Origin: Kushneria marisflavi
Lineage (GTDB): Bacteria > Pseudomonadota > Gammaproteobacteria > Pseudomonadales > Halomonadaceae
Assembly (NCBI RefSeq): GCF_002157205.1
Contig: NZ_CP021358.1
Coordinates: forward strand, 124,001-188,000
Length of the DNA stretch: 64,000 nucleotides
Reading direction: 5' to 3'
Numbering within the stretch: the first letter of the stretch is position 1; each line of letters starts with the position of its first letter. The position numbers were made by a program, and so were the translations under genes. The notes below the pieces were generated by a model that was not told the DNA's origin, searched no databases, and was given only the letters and a program-made list of their open reading frames with translations. This document shows, piece by piece, positions 1-8,485 of this stretch.

Positions 1-1
1 C

Positions 2-169
2 GGCGTTCGCTGTATCCAGCTTGATGACAACAATCTTTGTCAGCTTTTTGGTGATCCGCGCCGACCAGGGGTATGTCACGACTTCACTTACGATCAGGAG
101 ATCTGTGGTTACTCGCGAAAAGAGGCACTCGATACGATTGCCCTGCTTGAAGCGAGCAGCATGCCCTGA
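2..169 (+). CDS. C-terminal part of a YkgJ-family cysteine-cluster protein (5' truncated)
   Basis: An open frame enters from the left edge and stops at TGA 167-169, giving 55 residues. It carries cysteines in GVRCIQLD, NNLCQLFG, GVCHDF and EICGYS, the pattern of the second half of YkgJ/UPF0153 proteins, which bind zinc or an iron-sulfur cluster through conserved cysteines. The N-terminal CxxCC part lies outside the window. The family's biochemical role is poorly defined, so only a metal-binding function is inferred. It converges on the oxidoreductase gene across a perfect hairpin. Codon use matches the neighbours. Family assignment is by recognition of the cysteine spacing only. Confidence 0.72.
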   Translation, partial: GVRCIQLDDNNLCQLFGDPRRPGVCHDFTYDQEICGYSRKEALDTIALLEASSMP

Positions 170-176
170 AAACAGT

Positions 177-199
177 GAACCCGCCCATTGGGCGGGTTC
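177..199. terminator. Bidirectional hairpin between convergent genes
   Basis: A perfect 10-bp stem, GAACCCGCCC / GGGCGGGTTC, encloses a 3-nt loop between two convergent genes. On the minus strand it is followed three bases later by a TTTT run. On the plus strand the tail is not T-rich. It probably serves mainly the minus-strand oxidoreductase gene. Confidence 0.7.
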
Positions 200-230
200 A
201 TTACGATTACTATCACCATGACACTAATGA

Positions 231-1235
231 TCAGTCCAGCTTGACCAGCATCTTGCCCTGGTTACTGCCCTCAAACAGAGCCAGAAAAGCATCCGGTGTC
301 CGTTCAAGCCCTTCTTCCATGGTTTCACGATACTCGATGCGGCCATCTGCAACCAGCGGGCCTACCTGCTGGTAAAACGCCTGCTCATGGCCCTTGATCC
401 ATTCATAAACAATAAAGCCCTGCATACGCAGGCGTTTGGTCAATACGGCTGAAATATTGGCAGGGCCGGCAGAAGGCGCTGCTTCGTTGTAACGCGAGAT
501 CATGCCGCAAACCGCTATTCGACCGAAATCGTTCATGACGTCCAGGGCCGCCTCCAGCATGGGACCACCCACGTTTTCGTAGTAAACGTCGATGCCCTGC
601 GGTGCAGCTTCCTTGAGCGCCTTCTTGATCTCATCGGCACTCTGATGATGATCGATCGCCTTGATACCGTGAGCTTCAAGCCACTCCCGCTTCTCCTGGC
701 TGCCGGCGCTACCAATGACGGTACAGCCCTTCTGAGAGGCCAGCTGCGCGGCCAGCGAGCCCACGGCACCGCTGGCGGCTGAAATCAGCACGGTATCCGA
801 AGACTTGAGCTCCGCCACAAGTGTCAGTCCGACCCAGGCCGTCATTCCCGGCATGCCAAGCACGCCGAGAAACGCCTGAGGCGGCACATCGATATCCGGC
901 AGCGGTTGCACCTGGTCACCGCTGAGCTGTGCCACGTCTCGCCAGCCGCCCATGTGAACGACGCGGTCACCTTCCTTGAGCGTCTGGTGACGGGACTCGA
1001 TGATTTTCCCGAGCGCACCACCCTGCAGGGGCTTGTTCAGTTCGAAGGGCTCGACATAGGTTTTGACACCACTCATGCGTCCGCGCATGTAGGGGTCCAC
1101 CGAAAGCCACTGGTTACGAATGCGCACTTCCCCTTCTTTTAGCTCGGGCAGCTCCTGCGTCTCAAGCTGAAAAAGAGAACGCTCGGGCAGGCCTTCTGGG
1201 TATTCACTGATCGTGAAATAGCGTGACTGGGTCAT
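231..1235 (-). CDS. NADP-dependent MDR-family oxidoreductase (CurA / prostaglandin-reductase-like)
   Basis: This 334-aa protein belongs to the zinc-free medium-chain dehydrogenase/reductase group (CurA/YncB, leukotriene B4 12-hydroxydehydrogenase-like), which reduces activated C=C bonds of enones with NADPH. The N-terminal GroES-like fold includes the signature VDPYMRGRM around residues 47-55. The Rossmann part has SAASGAVGSLAAQLA near residues 153-167 as the nucleotide-binding turn. Later motifs VYYENVGG and RIAVCGMISRYN are typical of this subgroup. No structural or catalytic zinc cysteines are present. The ATG at 1235 is preceded by GGAGAG at good spacing. It appears to be monocistronic. 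The physiological substrate cannot be told from sequence. Confidence 0.88.
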   Translation of the reverse strand: MTQSRYFTISEYPEGLPERSLFQLETQELPELKEGEVRIRNQWLSVDPYMRGRMSGVKTYVEPFELNKPLQGGALGKIIESRHQTLKEGDRVVHMGGWRDVAQLSGDQVQPLPDIDVPPQAFLGVLGMPGMTAWVGLTLVAELKSSDTVLISAASGAVGSLAAQLASQKGCTVIGSAGSQEKREWLEAHGIKAIDHHQSADEIKKALKEAAPQGIDVYYENVGGPMLEAALDVMNDFGRIAVCGMISRYNEAAPSAGPANISAVLTKRLRMQGFIVYEWIKGHEQAFYQQVGPLVADGRIEYRETMEEGLERTPDAFLALFEGSNQGKMLVKLD

Positions 1236-1296
1236 GAAAACTCTCCTGCAGGCCCTGAAAGGGGTGCCGACAATAAGATGAATCGTTTAAAGGTAT

Positions 1297-1323
1297 AAAA
1301 AAAGGCGCAACCGGAGTTGCGCC
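1297..1323 (-). terminator. Rho-independent terminator of ppiD
   Basis: Read on the minus strand, an 8-bp perfect stem GGCGCAAC / GTTGCGCC with a 4-nt loop is followed directly by seven T. It lies 22 bases beyond the ppiD stop. Confidence 0.9.
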
Positions 1324-1344
1324 CTGAAAAAGATAGCAGACTAT

Positions 1345-3183
1345 TTAATTTGTCGAGATATCGGCATGGTTACGAATTGCATCTGTCATGACATTGATCG
1401 TCTGCCCTGCCTGAGCATTCCAGAGACGATCCGACATGGTTGATATCTGGTCATCGCTGACCTCATCATCGACCTGATCAATGGCAAAAATGACCTGCTG
1501 ATTCCCTGTCGCAGCATGGCCGTAGCCGGGCTTGCCATCCTGCGGATGCGGCATGCCGAAGGCAGCATTGACCAGCTCGGCAGACAACTCTTCCGAACCA
1601 TCGCGTGTCACGCCACTGGCCTGTTGCCATTCAAGCCCGGCCGGATTATCGCCACGGCGAAGCGAGGCCAGTACCTTATCGGCCTGCTCGGCAAGAGCCT
1701 GATGACGCTTTTGCTCCAGCGCCGAACGCTTGACCTTATCACGAACATCATCCAGAGCCAGTGTCGTGGCCGGGCGATGCTCGGTGACACGGACCACCAC
1801 GCGACGATCCTGCCCAAGTTCTACGGGCTCGCTGTTGTAGCCATTATTGAGAACATCATCACTGAAGGCTGCATCCATGACGCCAGCTTCTCCCAGCACG
1901 GCATTGTCACCGCCAAACTGATCGTCTCGAGACACCCAGTCCGTACGCTTGAGCGGAAGATTCAACCGGTCGGCGACGCCCTTGAGATCATCTGCTGAAA
2001 AGCTTTCATCACTCAACTGCTGGGCAAGCTGCTGGAAGCGTTCATCGCGTTGATCCTGTCGAACCTCATCGGCGAGCTGACTGCGCATATCCTCAAAGCT
2101 GTCGATGGCGATGTTGTCTACACGGATGATATGAAAGACGCCATCACTTTCCACGCCCTGAGAGACTTCACCCGGCGCCATGGAAGCCACGGCCTCATCA
2201 AAGGGCTGCCCGAAGATGCCCTCGGTAACAGCGCCCATTCGTCCACCCTTGTCAGCACTGGAAGGATCATCGGAGTACTGTTTCGCGAGATCGGCAAAGT
2301 TATCACCCTTTTGCAGACGTGCTTCAATCTCGTCAACACGCTGCTGAGCTTCCTCACGCGTACGCTGATCACCGAAGGTCACCACGATATCCGATACTTC
2401 ACGAGGCGCCGTGACACGGTGCTGTTCGTAGCGCTGACGAAGTTGCTGCTCATCGATGGCCTGATTGTCTTCAGGTAGCTGACGACGATCGAGCACGACA
2501 TATTCAAGTTTTACCTCTTCAGGACGCTGATAGGCTTCCTTGTGGGCGTCATACCACGATTGTACCTCGGCATCACTCACCTTAACCGGCTGCTCGAGCG
2601 CACTGTCACTCAACATGGCATATCGAAAGTCGCGCTTTTGATAGCGCAGCATGGCCAGCTGCTTGACTTCTGAAGGCAGCAGGAAGGTGCCGGTAATCAA
2701 ACCGTTCTGAAGCTGCTGTGTCAGCATGTCTTCCTGAAGCTGTTGGCGAAACTCCTCGGGAGTGTATCCGGCGCTGCCCAACCTTCTCTGGAAAAGCTCG
2801 GCCGAAAAATGGCCATTGCTGTCCTGAAATTCCTGGCGGTTGACCAGAAGCTGATCCACCTGCTGATCCGAGAAGCTCATACCGCCATCACGGGCATACT
2901 GCTCCATGGCTGTACGGGTAATCAGACCGTCCAGAATCGCGCGCCGCGCTTCGTTTTGCTGTTCAGGTGGCACACGTCCCGAGCGAACGGCTCGCTGAAC
3001 TTCAGTATCCAGGGTCTGACGGCTGATTTTCTCACCATTGACAGAAGCCGCTTCATCACGCTGGCTACCGTTGAAATAGCTCAGCAGTGATTCTGCGCCA
3101 AATAGTGTAAATGTCAGCGCGATCAGAGCCACGATTATTCTGGCGATCCAGCCCTGTGCCCGATCTCTGATCTTTTGCAGCAT
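1345..3183 (-). CDS. ppiD: Periplasmic folding chaperone / peptidyl-prolyl isomerase PpiD
   Basis: This 612-aa inner-membrane-anchored periplasmic protein assists proteins emerging from the Sec translocon. Residues 16-36 (IIVALIALTFTLFGAES) form the single N-terminal membrane anchor. A SurA-like N-terminal region follows. A parvulin domain lies around residues 260-360, with GDNFADLAKQYSDDPSS and GGRMGAVTEGIFGQPF. A long C-terminal domain completes it. Length agrees with E. coli PpiD (about 620 aa). It lies downstream of hupB, the position found in E. coli and Pseudomonas, and ends at a strong terminator. In many PpiD proteins the parvulin domain is inactive, so isomerase activity is not claimed. 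Confidence 0.95.
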   Translation of the reverse strand: MLQKIRDRAQGWIARIIVALIALTFTLFGAESLLSYFNGSQRDEAASVNGEKISRQTLDTEVQRAVRSGRVPPEQQNEARRAILDGLITRTAMEQYARDGGMSFSDQQVDQLLVNRQEFQDSNGHFSAELFQRRLGSAGYTPEEFRQQLQEDMLTQQLQNGLITGTFLLPSEVKQLAMLRYQKRDFRYAMLSDSALEQPVKVSDAEVQSWYDAHKEAYQRPEEVKLEYVVLDRRQLPEDNQAIDEQQLRQRYEQHRVTAPREVSDIVVTFGDQRTREEAQQRVDEIEARLQKGDNFADLAKQYSDDPSSADKGGRMGAVTEGIFGQPFDEAVASMAPGEVSQGVESDGVFHIIRVDNIAIDSFEDMRSQLADEVRQDQRDERFQQLAQQLSDESFSADDLKGVADRLNLPLKRTDWVSRDDQFGGDNAVLGEAGVMDAAFSDDVLNNGYNSEPVELGQDRRVVVRVTEHRPATTLALDDVRDKVKRSALEQKRHQALAEQADKVLASLRRGDNPAGLEWQQASGVTRDGSEELSAELVNAAFGMPHPQDGKPGYGHAATGNQQVIFAIDQVDDEVSDDQISTMSDRLWNAQAGQTINVMTDAIRNHADISTN

Positions 3184-3310
3184 GCAGCAGGCCCTTGAAA
3201 TTGATGGATGATGGGAAGGTTTGGCGAAGGATTATAACGACACATGACACAAACCGACATGCCATAAGCCGGTATCTGACTGAAGGCGTCACAAGCCGGC
3301 ACCTGTCCAC

Positions 3311-3345
3311 AAAATAAAAAAACGCATCGTTTTCACGATGCGTTT
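3311..3345 (-). terminator. Rho-independent terminator of hupB
   Basis: On the minus strand, an 11-bp stem AAACGCATCGT / ACGATGCGTTT with a 4-nt loop is followed by TTTTTATTTT. It stands between hupB and ppiD, so the two genes are probably separate transcription units. Confidence 0.88.
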
Positions 3346-3401
3346 ATTTCATACAGGGGAGGCATCCAGAAATACGCCTTCCATTGCAGGTAACACCGCT
3401 A

Positions 3402-3674
3402 TCAGTTGACAGCGTCCTTCAGCGCCTTGCCGGCCTTGAAGCTGGGCACGTTGGCAGCGCTGATTTCGATGGTCTTGCCAGTCTGCGGGTTACGACCAGT
3501 GCGTGCAGCCCGCTCCTTGATGCTGAATGTTCCGAAACCTACCAGTGCTACGGAATCACCCTGCTTAAGGCTATCGGTCACGGAATCGATCATGGCATCG
3601 AGAGCCCGACCGGCCGCTGCCTTGGGAATATCTGCAGAAGCGGCAATAGCCTCAATCAGCTCGGATTTATTCAC
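3402..3674 (-). CDS. hupB: DNA-binding protein HU-beta
   Basis: This 90-aa nucleoid protein bends and compacts DNA as a dimer. The N-terminus [11 protein letters not shown], the core [22 protein letters not shown] and the tail typical of HU-beta are all present. Its length is exactly that of the family. Translation starts at GTG 3674, preceded by AAGGGG. It lies between lon and ppiD, the standard gammaproteobacterial position of hupB. It has its own sigma70-type promoter and its own terminator, fitting the high expression expected of HU. A large palindrome sits directly upstream of the promoter. Confidence 0.97.
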   Translation of the reverse strand: MNKSELIEAIAASADIPKAAAGRALDAMIDSVTDSLKQGDSVALVGFGTFSIKERAARTGRNPQTGKTIEISAANVPSFKAGKALKDAVN

Positions 3675-3755
3675 TCTTCACCCCTTGACTATAACAATCG
3701 TTGCTAGGATTAAGCGCGGCAATCGAACTGCATACGCAATCATAACGAGCCGCAT

Positions 3756-3784
3756 TTTATATCAACGACCACAAATACCGTCAA
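3756..3784 (-). promoter_or_regulatory. Sigma70-type promoter of hupB
   Basis: On the minus strand TTGACG (3779-3784) and TATAAA (3756-3761) are separated by exactly 17 bp. This gives a leader of about 75 nt to the GTG of hupB. Match to consensus is 5/6 and 5/6. Confidence 0.72.
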
Positions 3785-3786
3785 GC

Positions 3787-3833
3787 AATGTTGGCAACAA
3801 AGCCCGTCATTTCAGGCTTTGTTAGCCAACATT
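3787..3833. repeat. 47-bp interrupted palindrome between lon and hupB
   Basis: The arms are AATGTTGGC (3787-3795) plus ACAAAGCC (3797-3804), pairing with GGCTTTGT (3815-3822) plus GCCAACATT (3825-3833). That is 17 paired bases with one small internal bulge and a 10-nt loop. It begins 3 bp upstream of the hupB -35 box and 15 bp past the lon stop. No T tract follows on the minus strand, so it may be a transcript 3'-end stabiliser for lon mRNA, a weak terminator or a protein site acting on hupB. Confidence 0.75.
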
Positions 3834-3847
3834 AATCAAAAATAACC

Positions 3848-6262
3848 CTAATGAGTATTTACAGACGCTTGAGAAGTACTTTTTTCTTCTACCCGGGTGT
3901 CCTCAAAATCGTCATCGCTCTTTTGCACCAGAGCAACCTCAAGAACTTCGTCGATCCAGCGCATGGGTCTGATATCAAGTGCATCCTTGATGGTATCCGG
4001 GACTTCCTTGAGATCACGACGATTTTCTTCGGGTATTAGTGCAATCTTTATACCACCACGTCGGGCAGCCAGCAATTTCTCCTTGAGACCGCCGATCGGC
4101 ATGACCTCACCCCGGAGATTCACCTCGCCGGTCATGGCAACATCTGCACGGACCGCTCGGTTGGTGTAGGCCGACACCATGGCCGTGACCATGGCGATAC
4201 CAGCGCTTGGACCATCCTTGGGGGTCGCCCCTTCGGGCACGTGGATGTGAAGATCTTCCTTCTCGAACCGCTCAGGGTCGATACCGAGCGCGGCGGCGCG
4301 CGAGCGTACTACCGTGTGCGCTGCACTGACCGACTCCTTCATGACATCGCCAAGAGAACCTGTCTTGTTGACGCGTCCCTTGCCCGGTGTAACCACCGAT
4401 TCGATGTTAAGGATTTCGCCTCCTACGGAGGTCCATGCCAGTCCGGTCACTCGCCCAACCTGATGCGCCTGATCAGCCAGACCATAGCTGAAACGTCTGA
4501 CCCCAGCATAGCGCTCAATATCGGAAGCTTCCAGATGCTGTGTGGGGCTATCTACCTGGGCCACTTCATTACCGATACGCTCACGAAGCACCTTGCGCGC
4601 GACCTTGGCGATCTGCCTTTCGAGCTCACGCACCCCGGCTTCGCGGGTGTAATAACGGATCAGCTCAAGCAGCGCCTCATCGCTCAGCACCAGCTCGTTC
4701 TTTTTCAGGCCGTTGGCCTTGAGCTGCTTGGGCGCCAGATAGCGTCTGGCAATGCCAAGCTTTTCATCTTCGGTGTAACCCGGAATTCGAATGACTTCCA
4801 TGCGGTCCAGAAGCGGCCCCGGAATGTTCATTGAGTTCGCAGTACAGATGAACATGACATCCGAAAGATCGTAATCCAGCTCCAGGTAGTGATCGCTGAA
4901 CTTGTCATTTTGTTCCGGATCCAGCACTTCCAGCAGCGCCGACGAAGGGTCGCCGCGATGATCCATGCCCACCTTGTCGATTTCATCCAGCAGGAACAGC
5001 GGATTACGCACGCCGGTCTTGCTCATGCGCTGCAACACCTTGCCAGGCATGGAACCGATATAGGTCCGGCGATGGCCACGAATTTCCGACTCATCACGCA
5101 CGCCACCCAGCGCCAGTCGCGTGTACTTGCGATTGGTCGCACGCGCTATGGATTGACCCAGTGAGGTCTTGCCCACGCCCGGAGGCCCTACCAGACAAAG
5201 GACAGGCCCCTTGAGCTTGCGTACACGCTTTTGAACGGCCAGATAGTCAAGGATGCGCTCCTTGACCTCTTCAAGCCCGTAGTGGTCTTCTTCGAGCACC
5301 TGCTCGGCATGACTGATATCATGACGAACACGTGTTCGTTTTTTCCAGGGAACAGCCAGAATCCAGTCGAGGTAGGAGCGCACAACCGTCGCCTCAGCAG
5401 AAGCCGGCGCCATCATCTTGAGCTTGTTGAGCTCCTGACGAGCCTTTTCTTCGGCTTCAGCCGACATGCCGGATTCGGCAATCTTCTGTTCGTACTGATC
5501 CGCCTCATTGGGCGTATTTTCAAGCTCACCCATTTCTTTCTGGATGGCTTTCATCTGCTCGTTGAGGTAATACTCGCGCTGGGATTTCTCCATCTGCTCC
5601 TTAACGCGGGAGCGAATGCGCTTTTCTACCTGCAACAGATCAATTTCGGACTCGATCAACGTCATCAAATGCTCGACGCGATCGCGTACCTTGTCCATCT
5701 CAAGCAGGGACTGCTTATCGCCAATCTCGAGCGACAGATGAGCACTGATGGTATCGACCAGACGGCTGGCATCCTCGATCCCCTGAAGCGAGCTCAGTAC
5801 TTCATTGGGTACCTTGCGCGACAGCTTGACGTACTGCTCGAACTGATCCAGCAGTACGCGTACCAATGACTCCTGCTCGCGCTCGTTGAGCGGCTCGCTT
5901 TCTCTCAGGGTAACGCTGGCCACCGGGTAGCCATTCTCGTCTTCACTGTCATCGACTTCAGCAATGTCAGCTCGAGAGCTGCCTTCAATGAGCACCTTGA
6001 CGGTCCCATCCGGTAGGCGAAGCAGTTGCATGATACTGGCGATGGTTCCGATATCGAACAGGTCTTCCACTTCGGGATTGTCCTGTCCGGCATCGCGCTG
6101 AGCGACCAGCAACACCTGTTTGTCCGATTCCATCGCGGCTTCGAGGGCACGAATCGATTTCTCGCGACCCACGAACAACGGTATGACCATCTGCGGATAG
6201 ACGACAACGTCTCGCAGCGGCAACAGGGGTATGTTTAACGTCTGTGCGGGGTTACGCTCCAT
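3848..6262 (-). CDS. lon: ATP-dependent protease Lon
   Basis: This 804-aa hexameric AAA+ protease degrades misfolded and regulatory proteins in the cytoplasm. The N-terminal LON substrate domain (IPLLPLRDVVVYPQMVIPL) is followed by a coiled-coil region. The AAA+ module has Walker A GPPGVGKTS near residue 357 and FLLDEIDK as Walker B. The protease domain has catalytic Ser in PKDGPSAGIAM near residue 685 and Lys in GGLKEKLLAA near 726. I chose ATG 6262, with GAGGT eight bases upstream. An in-frame TTG at 6319 would overlap the sigma32-like -10 element and is unlikely. It lies downstream of clpX but has its own promoter. Confidence 0.98.
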   Translation of the reverse strand: MERNPAQTLNIPLLPLRDVVVYPQMVIPLFVGREKSIRALEAAMESDKQVLLVAQRDAGQDNPEVEDLFDIGTIASIMQLLRLPDGTVKVLIEGSSRADIAEVDDSEDENGYPVASVTLRESEPLNEREQESLVRVLLDQFEQYVKLSRKVPNEVLSSLQGIEDASRLVDTISAHLSLEIGDKQSLLEMDKVRDRVEHLMTLIESEIDLLQVEKRIRSRVKEQMEKSQREYYLNEQMKAIQKEMGELENTPNEADQYEQKIAESGMSAEAEEKARQELNKLKMMAPASAEATVVRSYLDWILAVPWKKRTRVRHDISHAEQVLEEDHYGLEEVKERILDYLAVQKRVRKLKGPVLCLVGPPGVGKTSLGQSIARATNRKYTRLALGGVRDESEIRGHRRTYIGSMPGKVLQRMSKTGVRNPLFLLDEIDKVGMDHRGDPSSALLEVLDPEQNDKFSDHYLELDYDLSDVMFICTANSMNIPGPLLDRMEVIRIPGYTEDEKLGIARRYLAPKQLKANGLKKNELVLSDEALLELIRYYTREAGVRELERQIAKVARKVLRERIGNEVAQVDSPTQHLEASDIERYAGVRRFSYGLADQAHQVGRVTGLAWTSVGGEILNIESVVTPGKGRVNKTGSLGDVMKESVSAAHTVVRSRAAALGIDPERFEKEDLHIHVPEGATPKDGPSAGIAMVTAMVSAYTNRAVRADVAMTGEVNLRGEVMPIGGLKEKLLAARRGGIKIALIPEENRRDLKEVPDTIKDALDIRPMRWIDEVLEVALVQKSDDDFEDTRVEEKSTSQASVNTH

Positions 6263-6318
6263 CGCAGACAACCTCGAATCTTGTGTGTGGGCCGCACGAA
6301 GCGACTTTGATGGGATCA

Positions 6319-6346
6319 ATATGGGGATGACGGCAGGAATTACAAC
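6319..6346 (-). promoter_or_regulatory. Sigma32-like heat-shock promoter of lon
   Basis: On the minus strand GTTGTAA (6340-6346), 14 bp and CCCATAT (6319-6325, preceded by one more C) match the RpoH consensus CTTGAAA-N14-CCCATNT at five of seven and all defined -10 positions. The implied start of transcription lies about 50 nt before the lon ATG. Confidence 0.65.
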
Positions 6347-6375
6347 CGTTTACCGGGCAGGAGTCTGATATGACT

Positions 6376-6396
6376 GGGGGGCCGTGACGGCCCCCC
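6376..6396 (-). terminator. GC-only hairpin after clpX
   Basis: A perfect 8-bp stem GGGGGGCC / GGCCCCCC with a 5-nt loop lies between the clpX stop and the lon promoter. No T run follows. It may terminate or attenuate read-through from clpX into lon, or protect the clpX 3' end. Confidence 0.5.
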
Positions 6397-6417
6397 GATC
6401 AAGCATCATCTTGCTGA

Positions 6418-7707
6418 TTATCGATCGTCGCCAACGACCAGCTTGCTTTCCTGCTGGTTGGCATAAATCAGCAACGGTTTGCTGTCACCGTTGATGACGG
6501 TCTCATCGATGACCACCTTGACAACATTCTCGGCGGAGGGAATTTCATACATGGTATCCAGCAGTACGGATTCCAGTATCGAACGAAGACCGCGGGCCCC
6601 CGCACGTCTTACCATGGCCTTGTTGGCAACCGCCTTGAGCGCATCCTCTCGAAAATCCAGTTCGACGCCTTCCATTTCAAACAGACGAACGTACTGGCGT
6701 ATCAGAGAGTTCTTGGGCTCGGTCAAAATCTGGATCAGTGCCTGCTCATCGAGCTCATTGAGCGTGGCAATGACCGGCAGACGGCCGACAAACTCGGGGA
6801 TGAGGCCGTACTTGACCAGATCCTCGGGCTCGACGCTTGCAAGGATATCGCCAACACCCTTGTTGGTATCCTTGCTCTTGACGACGGCATTGAAGCCGAT
6901 ACCGCCACGCTCGGCACGATCACTAATGACCTTGTCCAGCCCGGCGAAGGCACCACCAACAATAAACAGAATATTGCCGGTATCGACCTGGAGAAACTCC
7001 TGCTGAGGATGCTTGCGTCCACCCTGTGGAGGAACAGAAGCCGTAGTACCCTCAATCAGCTTGAGAAGCGCCTGCTGAACGCCTTCCCCCGAGACATCAC
7101 GTGTAATGGAGGGGTTGTCCGATTTACGAGAAATCTTGTCGATTTCATCGATATAGACAATACCACGCTGAGCCTTCTCTACGTCGTAATCGCATTTTTG
7201 CAGAAGCTTTTGAATGATGTTTTCAACATCTTCACCAACATAGCCCGCTTCTGTCAGCGTCGTGGCGTCAGCAATGGTAAAGGGTACATTGAGAAGGCGA
7301 GCCATGGTCTCTGCCAGCAGCGTTTTGCCACTGCCAGTGGGACCGATCAGCAGAATATTGCTCTTGCCAAGCTCAACTCGATCGTCACCCTTTTGCTGAC
7401 CTACCTTTAGCCGCTTGTAGTGATTGTAAACGGCAACGGAAAGCACCATCTTGGCGCGGTCCTGACCGATGACATAATCATCAAGCGTGTTGCGAATTTC
7501 CCGTGGAGCAGGAAGACGCTCGTCGTCGGAAGACGCTTCGGACTCCACGACCTCTTCGCGAATGATGTCGTTGCATAAATCAACACATTCATCGCAGATG
7601 TAAACAGAGGGTCCAGCGATAAGCTTACGTACTTCATTCTGGTTTTTGCCACAAAATGAGCAATAAAGCAGCTTTCCGCCTTCGTCCTTGCCTTTGCCGT
7701 CAGCCAT
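6418..7707 (-). CDS. clpX: ATP-dependent Clp protease ATP-binding subunit ClpX
   Basis: This 429-aa AAA+ unfoldase feeds substrates to ClpP. The N-terminal zinc-binding domain shows the CSFCGK and ICDECVDLC cysteine pairs within the first 50 residues. Walker A is [12 protein letters not shown], Walker [12 protein letters not shown], with sensor and arginine-finger regions after it. The ClpP-binding IGF-type loop is present as [10 protein letters not shown]. Length matches E. coli ClpX (424 aa). It follows clpP by 66 bp and is likely co-transcribed with clpP and perhaps tig. Confidence 0.98.
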   Translation of the reverse strand: MADGKGKDEGGKLLYCSFCGKNQNEVRKLIAGPSVYICDECVDLCNDIIREEVVESEASSDDERLPAPREIRNTLDDYVIGQDRAKMVLSVAVYNHYKRLKVGQQKGDDRVELGKSNILLIGPTGSGKTLLAETMARLLNVPFTIADATTLTEAGYVGEDVENIIQKLLQKCDYDVEKAQRGIVYIDEIDKISRKSDNPSITRDVSGEGVQQALLKLIEGTTASVPPQGGRKHPQQEFLQVDTGNILFIVGGAFAGLDKVISDRAERGGIGFNAVVKSKDTNKGVGDILASVEPEDLVKYGLIPEFVGRLPVIATLNELDEQALIQILTEPKNSLIRQYVRLFEMEGVELDFREDALKAVANKAMVRRAGARGLRSILESVLLDTMYEIPSAENVVKVVIDETVINGDSKPLLIYANQQESKLVVGDDR

Positions 7708-7773
7708 TCGCGTACCTCTTGAAGATGGCGGCGCACTGGCACGCCATCATGGTCAAACTCTGAATCAACGCTA

Positions 7774-8394
7774 TCAGGATACCGGGCGATGCGCCAGCGT
7801 TGCATCGATCAGACCGTACTCGACAGCCTGTTCACCGTTCATGAAGTTGTCACGATCGGTATCACGCGCAATTTTTTCGATATCCTGCCCGGTGTGATGC
7901 GCCAGAATTTCATTAAGACGCTGTCGAATCGTCAGGATTTCACGCGTGTGAATTTCGATGTCGCTGGCCTGTCCCTGGAAACCACCCAGCGGCTGGTGAA
8001 TCATCATGCGCGAATGAGGAAGGCAGTAACGCTTGCCTTCTGCGCCACCTGCCAGCAGCAATGCCCCCATGCTGGCAGCCTGACCGATACACACCGTTGA
8101 AACATTGGGCTTGATAAACTGCATGGTGTCGTAGATCGACATGCCGGCAGTCACTGAACCGCCCGGAGAGTTGATATAGAGATGGATATCCTTGTCAGGA
8201 TTCTCTGACTCCAGAAAGAGCAGCTGCGCCACGATCAGATTGGCACTGTAGTCTTCGACCGGGCCAACAAGAAAAATGACGCGTTCCTTGAGCAGACGAG
8301 AGTAAATGTCGTAGGCCCGCTCGCCACGTGCGTTCTGCTCCACCACCATGGGGACCAGCCCACCAGCATTGGTAATATCAGACTCGCTTCTCAT
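7774..8394 (-). CDS. clpP: ATP-dependent Clp protease proteolytic subunit ClpP
   Basis: This 206-aa serine peptidase forms the tetradecameric chamber of ClpXP/ClpAP. The catalytic Ser lies in [13 protein letters not shown] and the His in [13 protein letters not shown]. The Asp is in the later TDRDN segment. The tail EYGLIDATL is typical. Length matches the family. It is encoded between tig and clpX, the classic tig-clpP-clpX-lon order. The start ATG gives [12 protein letters not shown], a plausible short processed N-terminus. Confidence 0.98.
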   Translation of the reverse strand: MRSESDITNAGGLVPMVVEQNARGERAYDIYSRLLKERVIFLVGPVEDYSANLIVAQLLFLESENPDKDIHLYINSPGGSVTAGMSIYDTMQFIKPNVSTVCIGQAASMGALLLAGGAEGKRYCLPHSRMMIHQPLGGFQGQASDIEIHTREILTIRQRLNEILAHHTGQDIEKIARDTDRDNFMNGEQAVEYGLIDATLAHRPVS

Positions 8395-8430
8395 GTAGCA
8401 ACCTTACAGTGATGTGGGCCAATGATAGAA

Positions 8431-8446
8431 CCCGGCTTTAGCCGGG
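8431..8446. terminator. Small hairpin between tig and clpP
   Basis: CCCGGC / GCCGGG with a 4-nt TTTA loop lies in the 91-bp gap between the tig stop and the clpP start. There is no T tract. It may attenuate or separate tig and clpP mRNAs. Confidence 0.4.
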
Positions 8447-8485
8447 CCCCGACTGCCAGCCTGGACATGGCTGTGACGCCGGATA

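Noticed and set aside
6263..6319. N-terminal extension of Lon from TTG 6319
   Set aside because: Overlaps the sigma32-like -10 and has no ribosome site. ATG 6262 has a good one.
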